Shown in pieces: positions 36,300 through 45,193 of a stretch of 64,000 bases of DNA. The first letter of the stretch is position 1. Each line of letters opens with the position of its first letter. The notes under the pieces are model-generated. The model saw nothing but the letters and a program-made list of their open reading frames with translations, was not told the origin of the DNA and searched no databases. The position numbers were made by a program, and so were the translations under genes. This stretch comes from Candidatus Methanomethylophilaceae archaeon (lineage in GTDB: Archaea; Thermoplasmatota; Thermoplasmata; Methanomassiliicoccales; Methanomethylophilaceae), in contig CALUHR010000013.1 of NCBI GenBank assembly GCA_944320495.1, positions 416,687 to 480,686 on the forward strand, in the 5' to 3' direction.

Positions 36300-36309
36300 C
36301 GCTATAAAT
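36300..36309 (-). promoter_or_regulatory. likely TATA box of the L15e gene
   Basis: CTATTTATAG on the minus strand, the strongest TATA match upstream of L15e, about 90 nt before its start codon and giving a leader of roughly 60 nt that carries the Shine-Dalgarno. It would be coding if the transposase frame ran to its TGA at 36295-36297. Confidence 0.5.
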
Positions 36310-36333
36310 AGTCTGTTTCCCGGGCAGGATGTC

Positions 36334-37890
36334 TCGGTCCGAGTAGCTCCTCCTCATGGATGATGACGGGACTGGGATGCCCAGAGATTCGAAGATGACC
36401 TTCTGGTCATACGTCGGAGGATTGACGCGGTACTCGTCGTTCACTCTGAACGCTTTGATGTCGGAAGCCGCGGAGATGACGTCGAGATAGTTTATGCGAC
36501 CGGCCAGTTCCGACCCTTCCACCATGCCTATGAGGGCCGATTTCATTATGGATGCGAAGAAGTCCCCCATCATCGAAGCCAATGCCGTCTCGTTCGACGG
36601 AAACAGGGACGCCCCGCCCTGAAGGTCCGTCCTGAAGATGGTCCAGTCCTGCTGATAACGGCCTGATTTCCAGATGATCCCAAGCATCTCCTCGATGGAG
36701 TACCTGGAGTTTGACACTATGACGGTTGCGCCGAGGCACAGTTCCTCCGACAATATGGCTTCCGCGTTACGTTCGACGTCTATGCCTCCGTCCGGGCCTC
36801 TGTTCAGCGTGAAGAACCGCATCAGATCGTCGAATCCGTAGTCTGCGATGATGCGGTCCTCGATCGATGGGCTCCATCTCATGCGCGATACGGTGTCCTC
36901 GAACTGTCTTAGATTGGAATAGAACTCGACGGTGCGCTCGTCATGCGCTCTCATGTCAACGACCAGGTACACGTCGCAGCGGTTCAGTCCGAACGTCCTC
37001 TCCAGACGGAGAATCTTGTACAGGGACCTGTCATAAACGACCGAGTCGTATCTCACGATGTCGCGGTTCTCCAGCAGCAGTTCCCTGGCGATGGGGGACG
37101 AGGAACCGACATCCACGATGGTACTGTAGTCGGTCCCCAGGTAGTGTTCGATCTCGGACTCCGTGTATTCCCTTTCGCTCATGCAGAACGTGACGTCATT
37201 CACACCCATCCGGTCCAGATCCGCCGAGATGGCCTTCATCGTGCTGCGGTCTGCGCCGGAGTAGTTCGCCATGCGGAAGTAGAATGGCAATCCGGATTCG
37301 ATGCTCAGTCCGAGGAACAGGCTCTTCGACGGAAAGTGGTCGAAGGATGCATGGCTGCTCGTGCCGAACAGCTTGTAGATGCTGATGGGCTCCTTGAGGA
37401 CGTCTATGTCGTACACGATGGCAGATTTGCCCTTCGCAAACCTGGCGAAGAATTCGTGACGGTGGCGGTATACGGTGATCAGCAGGTTCATGTATCCGTG
37501 GAGGGACATCGGCGCAGAGTCCAGGGGCATGTCGAAGAACTCCGGCAGTATCGAGGACCTGATGTTCTGCGTGGACTGCGTCGGGGGACAGCAGCGGATC
37601 GCCCTACTGACGCAGTGGGAGAAGAGGTATTTCGAACAGTCCGTGCCGTACACATCGCACAATGCATCCCAGAGGCCGCAGCGTCTGCAGACGTTGAACA
37701 TGAGATAGTACTCGCCCATGTCCTTGCTGTCGACGTCCACCGATTTGGACGATACGAGGTTGCCGTCCTTGTCGCATTTGCCGATGTACTTCCTCTTCTG
37801 TCTGGAGCGCTTCTTCTCAGGGTCCCACTCGGCCGTCACCTCATAGAGGTAGTAGTTGTCGCGAACCTTCTGGACCACGTTATAAGACAT
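36334..37890 (-). CDS. IS4/IS1634-like transposase (CGA-terminated)
   Basis: About 518 aa. The N-terminus ([26 protein letters not shown]) is characteristic of archaeal IS1634/IS4-like DDE transposases, followed by a catalytic-domain layout with YDIDVLK near residue 160 and [13 protein letters not shown] near 285. Codon use is mixed and more AT-rich than the neighbours, consistent with mobile DNA. No terminal inverted repeats or target duplication could be recognised. The one in-frame CGA (36334-36336, after RRSYSD) comes 13 codons before a TGA. The frame is intact, so the element may be active. Confidence 0.75.
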
Positions 37891-37904
37891 GGTAACTATG
37901 ATTG

Positions 37905-37987
37905 TAATAACTCGTTATTAACATCACACATCATTCATCAAAGCTAGAATATTTCGATTATGGGCATATGTTGATAACCATGTTATC
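37905..37987. promoter_or_regulatory. palindromes between transposase and methyltransferase genes
   Basis: TAATAACTCGTTATTA (37905-37920) is a perfect inverted repeat 15 nt upstream of the transposase start. GATAACCATGTTATC (37973-37987) is a perfect 15-nt palindrome about 65 nt before the methyltransferase ATG. Either could be a regulator site; the first could also belong to the element's end. Confidence 0.4.
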
Positions 37988-38051
37988 TCGACGTGGGTCT
38001 TTACCTTTGGTTCGACATGTTGTCCGTTCAACCTCTTGAGGAGGAGACGAC

Positions 38052-39866
38052 ATGGAACAGGTACTCAACGATGTCAAGGAATGCATCACGAAATACCGCT
38101 TCAGGGACATAGTCCCCAAGGTGAACGCTGCCCTCGATGCCGGATTCACGGCAGGACAGATCCTGGACCAGGGCATGGTCGCAGGAATGAACGAGATCGG
38201 AGAGGGCTTCAAGAACAACACGATCTTCATGCCCCAGATGCTCATGGCCGCCAAGACCATGCAGGCAGGGCTGGAGGTTCTCAGGCCCAAGCTTGCCGAG
38301 TCTGACGACTCCGGCGTCAAGGGCAGGGCGATCGTCGGATCCGTCATGGGGGACGTTCATGACATCGGGAAGAACCTGGTCACCGTCATGTTGCAGGGTG
38401 TCGGAATGGACGTCATCGATCTCGGTGCCGATGTCCCCCCGGAGGACTTCGTGTCGAAGCTCGACGAGAACCCCGACACGCGGATCGTCGCGTGCTCCTC
38501 GTCCATGACCCCCACCCGTCAGGCCCTCAAGGACACCGCTGACAGGCTCAATGCCAGGGCCGACAGATCTGGTTTCGCCATTTTCGTGGGAGGGGCCACC
38601 ATGGATCAGATGTTCAGCGACGAGATAAAGGCCGACATCTACACAGTCGATGCGGCAACTGCCGCCGACAGGGCGAAGGCGCTCCTCAGCGGATGTCCCA
38701 TCGCGAAGCTCTCCGAGGAATCCAGGAGGGCGGCACTGGATTCGATGAGGGAGGTCGAGAGGGACATCGAGGCGGAGGAGGCGGTTGAGGTCCGCCACCG
38801 TCACATGGAGCCCCCTGCGATCAGGGCCCTCAGGGACTCCGGCAGGTACGACAGGTCCAAGATGTCCATCTGGGAGAACCTCCAGGAGTGGCTCAAGCAC
38901 GACGAGGGTGTCCCGGACGCGTTCCTGAACCAGTACTTCTTCGATGTGCTCTTCGATCCCGTCATGATGAACTCGAGGAACCTCAAGGATGAGCTCCTCG
39001 AGCCCCTGCCCAGGTACGTGGACGCATGGGGCGTGACGCACCTCAACCCCGAAGGGTCCGCAGGGTCCCATCCCGAGGAGACTCCCGAGACCATCGTCAT
39101 CAAGGACATCACAAAGTGGAGGGAGTATGTCCACGAGCAGCCCGCCACCGAGTTCCCTGATGAGGCCTGGGCGTTGGCGGATCAGCAGGCGGCGGCAGCA
39201 CGCGAGGCAGGAAGGCCGATCGCCATCCCGATGTTCCCCGGACTGTTCGAGAGGACCCACTTCCTCCTCGGGATGAACGCGGCGCTCACCGCGTACTACG
39301 AGCACCCCGACGAGATGCACGAGCTCATCGATTGGATCGCGGACTGGGAGTGCAGGTCCCTGGATGCCACCATGGGACGCTACCACGCCGAGATCCTCTT
39401 CCACCACGATGACTGGGGAACGGCCATCAACTCGTTCCTGGACCCAGACACCCACAGGGAGTTCTTCCTCAAGCCATACAAGAGGATCTTCGACCATTTC
39501 AGGGAGCTCGGCGGAAAGGTCGTGATCCACCACTCCGACAGCTACGCCGCCAATCTGGTGCCGATACAGATCGACATGGGCGCTGACATCTGGCAGGGTC
39601 CGGTCAGTGCCAACAACATCCCGGAGCTGATCGACAAGTACGGAGACCGCTTCATCTTCATGGGCGGGATCGACAACGCCATCATCGATGCCCCCGGATT
39701 CACCGATGAGGGCGTCGAGGAGTTCGTCAGGCAGAGGATCGAGCAGAACGGATGTCACAGCTACATCCCCTGCCTCACCAGGGGCCTGGGGATCTCCATC
39801 GTCCCCGGCGTGTACGACTCGGTCTCCAAGGCGATAGACAAGATCTCCGCCGAGAAGTTCGATTGA
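38052..39866 (+). CDS. fused corrinoid protein / UroD-type methyltransferase
   Basis: 604 aa. Residues 1-210 are a corrinoid (B12) protein of the MtaC/MtbC type: helical cap, DVHDIGKNLV lower-ligand motif near residue 101, the SSSMTPTR loop and FVGGATM. Residues from about 250 form a UroD-fold methyltransferase like MtaA/MtbA/MtsA. This domain order matches the fused MtsD/F/H proteins of Methanosarcina (methyl-sulfide metabolism) and reverses CmuA. The MtaA zinc site HxC...C reads HHS (near 498) and IPC (near 577), so one Cys ligand is replaced. Good Shine-Dalgarno (GAGGAGGAGA). Substrate unknown. MFS, DUF2284 and DUF1638 genes follow. Confidence 0.8.
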   Translation: MEQVLNDVKECITKYRFRDIVPKVNAALDAGFTAGQILDQGMVAGMNEIGEGFKNNTIFMPQMLMAAKTMQAGLEVLRPKLAESDDSGVKGRAIVGSVMGDVHDIGKNLVTVMLQGVGMDVIDLGADVPPEDFVSKLDENPDTRIVACSSSMTPTRQALKDTADRLNARADRSGFAIFVGGATMDQMFSDEIKADIYTVDAATAADRAKALLSGCPIAKLSEESRRAALDSMREVERDIEAEEAVEVRHRHMEPPAIRALRDSGRYDRSKMSIWENLQEWLKHDEGVPDAFLNQYFFDVLFDPVMMNSRNLKDELLEPLPRYVDAWGVTHLNPEGSAGSHPEETPETIVIKDITKWREYVHEQPATEFPDEAWALADQQAAAAREAGRPIAIPMFPGLFERTHFLLGMNAALTAYYEHPDEMHELIDWIADWECRSLDATMGRYHAEILFHHDDWGTAINSFLDPDTHREFFLKPYKRIFDHFRELGGKVVIHHSDSYAANLVPIQIDMGADIWQGPVSANNIPELIDKYGDRFIFMGGIDNAIIDAPGFTDEGVEEFVRQRIEQNGCHSYIPCLTRGLGISIVPGVYDSVSKAIDKISAEKFD

Positions 39867-39876
39867 GGTGGAAACC

Positions 39877-41031
39877 GTGGGCGCGTACTCCGACGGGATG
39901 GGGAAGCCGGGTCTGGCGGCCGTGATGACCCTGTACTTCTTCAGTCTGGGGTTCTGCATAGTGACCCCTGCGATGGCGAAGTTTGCCGAGGCCTTCCCGT
40001 CCCAGGAGTACGCGCTCATAAACTCCCTTCCGACGATCTTCATAGCGGCTGCAGGGATAGCCTTCGGATTCGTGGCCGGCAGAAAGGTCGGATACAGGAC
40101 GATGGCCGTCGCAGGTTCAGCTCTGTGCCTGGTCGCCGGCATAGCTCCCGCGTTCATCGACGATTTCGGGCTCATCCTCGTATGCCGCTCCATCGTCGGC
40201 ATCGGGGTCGGGCTGCTCATACCGATGGCGAACGCCCTGGTCAACGGCTCCTTCGAGGGGGATGCCAGGGCAAGGTTGCTGTCTGCAGGCAGCCTGATGC
40301 TCAACCTGGGCGGCATAGTCCTGCAGTCCGTCGGAGGGTTCCTGGCAGACGTCGGATGGCAGACGACGTTCTACGGCTACCTCCTATTCATCGTGGCGCT
40401 GGTGATGTCGTTCATGATCCCCGATGTCCGCAGCGACGGACCCATGGGGTGGAGGTGCCTGGACCGCCGGATGGCCGTCGTGGTGGCCCTCTTCATGGTT
40501 TACGGCATCCTCCAGTTCTCGGTCATGCAAAACACCTCCGAGCTGTTCGAGCTCCGTGGCGCGGGAGGCGCATCCGCATCAGGCCTGGCACTGTCGGTTT
40601 TCACCGCTCTGGGGTGCGTCGGCGGGATGCTGTATTCACGCATAAGGTCGGTCTCAACCCGTGCGGTGTTTCCCCTGCTGTGGGCGGCAACGGCGGTGGG
40701 CGCGCTGATACAGGCGGTCTCCGAGAGCGGAGCGCTGATGACCGCAGGGCTGGCGGTGTTCGGATTCGGCTTCGGAATGATCATCCCCGCCTTCGTCGAT
40801 TGGGCAGGGGTCATGAGCAAGCCGTCCACCGTCGCATTCGCCACGGCCCTGACGACATCCGGGCTCTACACGGGCAGCTTCCTCTCCCTGGTGTGGAGCG
40901 GGGTCGGCGATTCGCTGTTCGGGGAGCACCTGGTGTCGAATCTGTGGGCGGCGGTCGCTGTCGGTGCACTGCTGGCGGTCGTGTTCCTCCTCTATGACCC
41001 CCTGAGGTCCAGCTCCGATGGGAGGAGCCGA
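39877..41031 (+). CDS. MFS transporter (CGA-terminated)
   Basis: About 384 aa, twelve hydrophobic segments, a normal MFS size. GTG at 39877 is chosen for the GAGGTGG 6 nt upstream; another GTG lies at 39868. The loop 2-3 motif appears as GFVAGRKVGYRTM near residue 65 and CRSIVGIGVGLLIP near 105. The first in-frame CGA (41029-41031) falls after a short cytoplasmic tail, 4 nt before the next ATG; read as Arg, 31 more Arg-rich residues would overlap that gene. It probably imports the methyl donor used by the adjacent methyltransferase or exports its product; this is inference. Confidence 0.82.
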
Positions 41032-41035
41032 GCGG

Positions 41036-41596
41036 ATGGACGCCGTCGAAGCAGCCGTGCGTTCGGTGCCAGGTCCGAACGTCACGTACGTGGGGTCGTT
41101 CGATCTGGCGGAGCACCCGGTTAGGATAACGGAGGAGGTCCGCCGTGCCTGCGAAGCCAACTACTGCGGGCACTATGGGAGGAATCGGGCATGTCCTCCT
41201 CACGCACCGCCGTGCCAGACGTGCGCAGCGATGCTCTCGCGTTACATCAAGGTGATATTGATCAGGACGACGTTTGCACGCGACGGACCGTTCGACCTCG
41301 AAGGGATGGAGAGGGCGTCAGAGGCGCACGCGGGCTACTCCTTCGATGTTCGTAGGATGCTCCGGGGCATCGACGGGCTGGAATTCACGATGCTTGGGGC
41401 CGGTCCTTGCACCCATTGCTCGGGACGCCCCTGTCCGGAGGATGGGTGCAGGTCGCCTCCCGATCGCATGTTCTCGATAGAGGCGTACGGCATCGATCTG
41501 ACATCGTTCCTCGTCTCCAACGGCATTGACCGCAGGGGAGGAGACAGGGAGCAGTCGTACTTCTCGATGGTCTTCTACAACCCTCTGGAGCATCGA
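41036..41596 (+). CDS. DUF2284 metal-binding protein (CGA-terminated)
   Basis: About 186 aa; ATG at 41036 with GGGAGGAG 9 nt upstream. Cys clusters C-x4-C then RACPPHAPPCQTC near residue 42-62 and GPCTHCSGRPCPEDGC near 130, followed by SIEAYGID, are the DUF2284 pattern, predicted to bind metal or Fe-S. DUF2284 genes often accompany corrinoid methyltransferases, possibly in reductive activation of cobalt. The first CGA (41594-41596, after NPLEH) lies 7 nt from the stop of the convergent gene; read as Arg, the frame overlaps that gene by 26 nt and ends in TAG, used nowhere else here. Confidence 0.8.
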
Positions 41597-41603
41597 CGGA
41601 GCA

Positions 41604-42473
41604 TCAGTCCGCGGACGTCGGACGTGTAGAGTTCAGGAACGACTTGCACTTGGCGTAGAGGTCGACGGTGGGCTGCGTGCTCGCCCATCCCGGCTCGGCA
41701 TCCTTGATCTCGAGGCGCATCCTCCTTTCCAGGACCTTCAGGTTCTCGTCGAAGTTCTCGTTCCCGATCCCGTTGTCCAGTCTGAGCAGGTACTTGTAAT
41801 CCCCGAGGCTCAGCAGCCATCTCATGTACCCGTCCTGTCCCGGCTCTATCCCGAGCACCTCCATCATGTCGGGCGTAAGGTTCTCGGCGATGGCCTCGGC
41901 CTCCTTGTTGTTGGCCCTCATGAAGTCGTCGTAGTTCGTCGCCATCGCCGGGAACACGTACATGCACCTCGGATAGCGCTTCTCCATCTGGAAGTACTTC
42001 GGGCCGCCGGCGATGTTGACGCCGACGCAGTCGTGGCACAGGTTGCCTTCGGAGTCGCAGAACATCGCGGACGGCTTGTAGCCCTTCGAGCGGCACCACT
42101 CGGGGATGTTCCATTCGTAGTTGCCGCACGTCCCGAGGTAGAACCCTATGGCGTCGACATGGGGCTGCATCTCCTCGGTCATCGCCTCCACCTTGGCCCT
42201 AAGGTCGTCGGGGACCGCATGGAGTCCCAGATTGAACATGAGCACGACGAGGTTGAACCGGTCAGAGGACGGTACGTACCTCCCTGCGAGGAAGTCCCCC
42301 TCCTCGATCAGCCTGTAGGGGATGGAGTGGCTCTCCAGCTTCCTGCACATGGACCCGATGTTCTCGTTCCTGATGATTGCCACGTCCTTCTCCTCGGGGT
42401 CGCTGCTGAGGCTGTAGATGAGATTGTCCTCCAGCATAGGGCATCCGATGATGCCCAGAACTCCAGATGTCAT
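41604..42473 (-). CDS. DUF1638 protein
   Basis: 289 aa. The start at 42473 is chosen because the TATA (42497-42507) would initiate near 42476; an ATG at 42491 lies too close to the TATA. DUF1638 features: a GVLGIIGCPMLEDNL N-terminus, FYLGTCGNYEW near 95, DCVGVNIAGGPKYF near 127 and FPAMATNYDDFM near 155. Members are regularly linked to corrinoid-dependent methyl transfer and may bind a cofactor or substrate, but no activity is proven. It converges on the DUF2284 gene. Ends in TGA. Confidence 0.75.
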   Translation of the reverse strand: MTSGVLGIIGCPMLEDNLIYSLSSDPEEKDVAIIRNENIGSMCRKLESHSIPYRLIEEGDFLAGRYVPSSDRFNLVVLMFNLGLHAVPDDLRAKVEAMTEEMQPHVDAIGFYLGTCGNYEWNIPEWCRSKGYKPSAMFCDSEGNLCHDCVGVNIAGGPKYFQMEKRYPRCMYVFPAMATNYDDFMRANNKEAEAIAENLTPDMMEVLGIEPGQDGYMRWLLSLGDYKYLLRLDNGIGNENFDENLKVLERRMRLEIKDAEPGWASTQPTVDLYAKCKSFLNSTRPTSAD

Positions 42474-42496
42474 GAGTATGACATATCGCAATCCGG

Positions 42497-42553
42497 CGTA
42501 TATATTGGGAGGGGAAACGGATTATACCTGGGTCCGGCGGCATCGGGTTTAAT
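42497..42553. promoter_or_regulatory. divergent TATA boxes for DUF1638 and K+ channel genes
   Basis: Minus strand: AATATATACG (42497-42507) about 29 nt before the DUF1638 ATG. Plus strand: GTTTAATAC (42546-42554) about 27 nt before the channel ATG at 42578. Both spacings fit leaderless transcripts. Confidence 0.55.
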
Positions 42554-42577
42554 ACGCCGTCGGGTTTGAGGCGCCGC

Positions 42578-42991
42578 ATGGATACGCGCGTCCGGTATCT
42601 GGTTGTGCTCATCGCGTACGTGGCCATCGTGATAGTCGCTGGCACTGCGGTGACGATCAGGTTCACGGAGCTGGACGCCGTCGATTCGTTCTATTACGTG
42701 GTGCAGACCCTGTGGACGGTCGGCTACGGCGATGTCGTCCCGGCAGGACACGTCGGCAAGGTGATCACGCTCTGGCTGAACATCCTGGGGACGGTGGCCG
42801 TCCTCTCCGCGATCGGAATCGTCAGCGGCATCGTCCTGGACCGGTTCATGGACCGCCAGAGGAAGCTGGAGTCCGAGGCGTCGGAGCGCCGCAGGGAGAT
42901 GCGCAGGGCCGTCCTGGCATGGGCCGACCGCAACGGCATAGACCGCTCCGAGATCGAGGGGGTGATTGGCGATGGTCCTAAGGAGCACCGA
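42578..42991 (+). CDS. two-TM potassium channel subunit (CGA-terminated)
   Basis: 137 aa. Two membrane helices flank a pore loop with the K+ selectivity filter LWTVGYGDVVP (near residue 50); a charged helix (RQRKLESEASERRREMRR) follows. This is a minimal KcsA/MthK-like subunit; four filters make a pore. The first in-frame CGA (42989-42991) ends the protein at PKEH, 20 nt into the next channel gene; its Shine-Dalgarno GGTGATT lies within this end. Read as Arg, the frame continues 136 codons out of phase over the second channel. Leaderless by TATA spacing. Confidence 0.8.
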
Positions 42992-43445
42992 TGCGGAGCT
43001 GCTGAGGTGGGTCCTCATCGTCGCCGTCGTCCTGGGCGCGTTCACCCTCATGTTCTCTCACGTGGAGGGGTGGGACCTCTTCGACTCGTTCTACTTCGTG
43101 CTCTGCACGTCCACCACCTCCGGCTTCGGGGACGTCGTGGTCTCTCCGGAGAACAGGCTGCTGGCATCCGTCTTCATCATCGTGGCCGCCACCCTGGTCC
43201 TGTCCCTGGCCGCCAACGTGGGGCAGTGGATCATGGACTCGGTGGGCCGCAGGATGGCGGTAAGGAGGTTCAGGGGCGAGGTGGCGGATACGAAGCTCCG
43301 GCTGAGGGGCCTGGGTGCCGACACGTCGGACCTGGAGGCCGAGCTGGATCGCATCATGGAGGCCGGGAGCAGGGCCATGGGGGAGATGAGGGCCGATGAG
43401 CTCGATCTCGGTCCAGAGCTGGAGGGTCTCCGCAGGAGGCGCCGA
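42972..43445 (+). CDS. second two-TM channel subunit, TSGFGD filter (CGA-terminated)
   Basis: 157 aa from the ATG at 42972, with GGTGATT upstream. Two helices, a pore loop with TSGFGDVVV near residue 49, then a basic segment and a coiled-coil-like tail (DLEAELDRIMEAGSRAMGEM). The filter resembles the second pore of two-pore channels (GFGD instead of GYGD). With the preceding gene it may form a heteromeric K+ channel, a split version of a two-pore design. The first CGA (43443-43445) ends it after LRRR; without it the frame fuses to the downstream AsnB-like gene across a TATA box. Confidence 0.75.
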
Positions 43446-43465
43446 CCGTCCCCATGGCTACGTTC

Positions 43466-43474
43466 ACTTTATCA
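43466..43474 (+). promoter_or_regulatory. TATA box of the AsnB-like gene
   Basis: ACTTTATCA, centred about 26 nt before the ATG at 43497. Its presence just after the second channel's CGA supports separate genes instead of a channel-AsnB fusion. Confidence 0.45.
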
Positions 43475-43496
43475 CGGTCCCGCGCATCTCTCGTGC

Positions 43497-44453
43497 ATGT
43501 ACCGCCACGCCGACCTGGGGGAAGCCATAGCACGCTCGGTCAGGGAGTCCTCCGAGGGGCGCGATGTCGCCGTAGCATTCTCTGGCGGCCTGGATTCCGG
43601 ACTCGTCGCAGGTCTTGCGGCGAGATATGCGAGGTCCGTGCATCTGTACACGTGCGGCACCGCCAACGCCTACGACGTGGTCGCCGCCGACGAGCTCTCG
43701 AAGAGGCTCGGCCTGCCGTGGACGCATGTGAGGCTCACCACCGGGAACATAGGTCCTCTGATCGTCGAACTGATGTCCGCCACTGGGGTGACCGATCCGT
43801 TCACCGTGTCCTACGAGCTCCAGCTGTTCAGCGTCTGCAGGGAGTGCTCCGAGGACGTGGTCCTCACCGGGCAGGGTGCGGACGAGTACTTCATGGGATG
43901 CGCCAAGTACGTGGGGAGGACGGCGGAGGCCTACGACTCACTGGTGAGGGCGGGGAAGGACCGTCTCCGCGAGGTGTCGATTCCGTGCGAGCTCGCCATA
44001 GCATCCCACTTCTCGAAGGACCTGCGTTATCCGTACATGGATCCGGAGGTCGTCGAGCAGGCGGAGGCCCTGGACCCGGAGGAGCTCTTGCCGAGGGATA
44101 TGGATTCGAGGAAGGCCGTGCTGAAGGACATCGCCCGCGGCCTGGGGTTCGACTGCCTTCTGGACAGGAGGAAGAAGTCCTCCCAGTACGGCTCCGGGAC
44201 CACCGACCTCATAAGGGCGGTCGCCAGGGAGAGGGGCATGAGGTACAACGAGTACATCGATTCCCTGCGCGGTGCCGCAACGTCGGGTCTGCCGATGAGC
44301 GGACGCGGGTCCGTGGTGGACGCCAGGGTGGACTCGGTCCTCAAGGCGGAGGCGGAGAGGATCATCCGTGAGGGTGGGATGGACCCGTCGGCGGTCATCG
44401 AGGCGGTTTACCGCAGGATCGTCAGGGACGGGGACCTGAGGTCCGTCAGGTGA
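43497..44453 (+). CDS. asparagine synthase-like ATP pyrophosphatase
   Basis: 318 aa, only the synthase (AANH/PP-loop) half of AsnB; no glutaminase domain. AVAFSGGLDSGLVAG near residue 25 is the PP-loop; LTGQGADEYFMGCAKY near 125 matches the synthase second motif. It should adenylate a carboxyl or other group and use ammonia or another nucleophile, but the true product is unknown: such stand-alone archaeal domains are not proven asparagine synthetases. The start follows the TATA at 43466 (leaderless). No CGA codons; ends in TGA. The following 160 nt hold no gene. Confidence 0.78.
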   Translation: MYRHADLGEAIARSVRESSEGRDVAVAFSGGLDSGLVAGLAARYARSVHLYTCGTANAYDVVAADELSKRLGLPWTHVRLTTGNIGPLIVELMSATGVTDPFTVSYELQLFSVCRECSEDVVLTGQGADEYFMGCAKYVGRTAEAYDSLVRAGKDRLREVSIPCELAIASHFSKDLRYPYMDPEVVEQAEALDPEELLPRDMDSRKAVLKDIARGLGFDCLLDRRKKSSQYGSGTTDLIRAVARERGMRYNEYIDSLRGAATSGLPMSGRGSVVDARVDSVLKAEAERIIREGGMDPSAVIEAVYRRIVRDGDLRSVR

Positions 44454-44615
44454 ACGATAAGCCCTCGATCCAAAAGCAATCGAGGGGCCATCCAAACGCT
44501 CGCTCAGCAATCCAGAATATCTGAAGCCGGGTCTCGGGATCCGGACCGGCGTCCGGATGACGGCAACGCGCATAACCATTTTAGGCGGGGCCACCATCCG
44601 GAACCAGGTGCCAAC

Positions 44616-45188
44616 ATGGATGTCATCGGCGTTATCGCCATCATGCTGAACGGACTCTGGCTGTTCCTGCCCGCGATGCTGCCGAACTCGGCGGCCGTCG
44701 TGTTCGGCGGAGGCACCAAGATAGACTTCGGCAAGTCCTGGAGGGGCAGGAGGATCTTCGGGGACGGGAAGTCCTGGAGGGGATTCTTCGGAGGCGCGTT
44801 CTCCGGGATCCTGTTCGGGCTGATCCTGATCGGGATCTCCGCCCTGTTCGGTTCGGAGGACTACTGGGGCTTCGGGGCGTTCTGGGGCAACGTGGGCGTT
44901 CTCGCCTGCCTGTCCTTCGGAGCGGTGCTCGGGGACCTCTGCGGGGCGTTCATCAAGAGGCGCCTCGGCATGGAGAGGGGCCAGAAGGCCCCGATCCTGG
45001 ACCAGTATGACTTCGTCATAGGCGCGTTCCTCGTGACGGCGCTGTTCTTCCCCGACTGGGTCTACGCCAACTTCATCGAGGGCTGGCACATCGCGGCCCT
45101 GATCTTCATCATAGTCATCATGTTCGCCATCCACAGGCTGGTGAACATAATCGGTTACAGGATGGGCCTGAAGAAGGAACCCTGGTGA
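44616..45188 (+). CDS. carS: CDP-archaeol synthase
   Basis: 190 aa, about five membrane helices. Key sites: KIDFGKSWRGRRIFGDGKSWRGFFGG near residues 30-55, LSFGAVLGDLCGAFIKRRLGMERG near 115 and PILDQYDFVIGA near 135, the substrate and metal residues of CarS/CdsA-like enzymes. It transfers CMP from CTP to unsaturated archaetidic acid in membrane lipid synthesis. A TATA-like TTTTAGG lies about 30 nt upstream. pyrE starts 5 nt after its stop, so the two are cotranscribed. Confidence 0.93.
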   Translation: MDVIGVIAIMLNGLWLFLPAMLPNSAAVVFGGGTKIDFGKSWRGRRIFGDGKSWRGFFGGAFSGILFGLILIGISALFGSEDYWGFGAFWGNVGVLACLSFGAVLGDLCGAFIKRRLGMERGQKAPILDQYDFVIGAFLVTALFFPDWVYANFIEGWHIAALIFIIVIMFAIHRLVNIIGYRMGLKKEPW

Positions 45189-45193
45189 TTCAA

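Noticed and set aside
42972..44453. Fusion of a K+ channel to an asparagine synthase domain (one open frame).
   Set aside because: A CGA follows the channel's natural end and a TATA box lies 26 nt before an internal ATG, so two genes are more likely.
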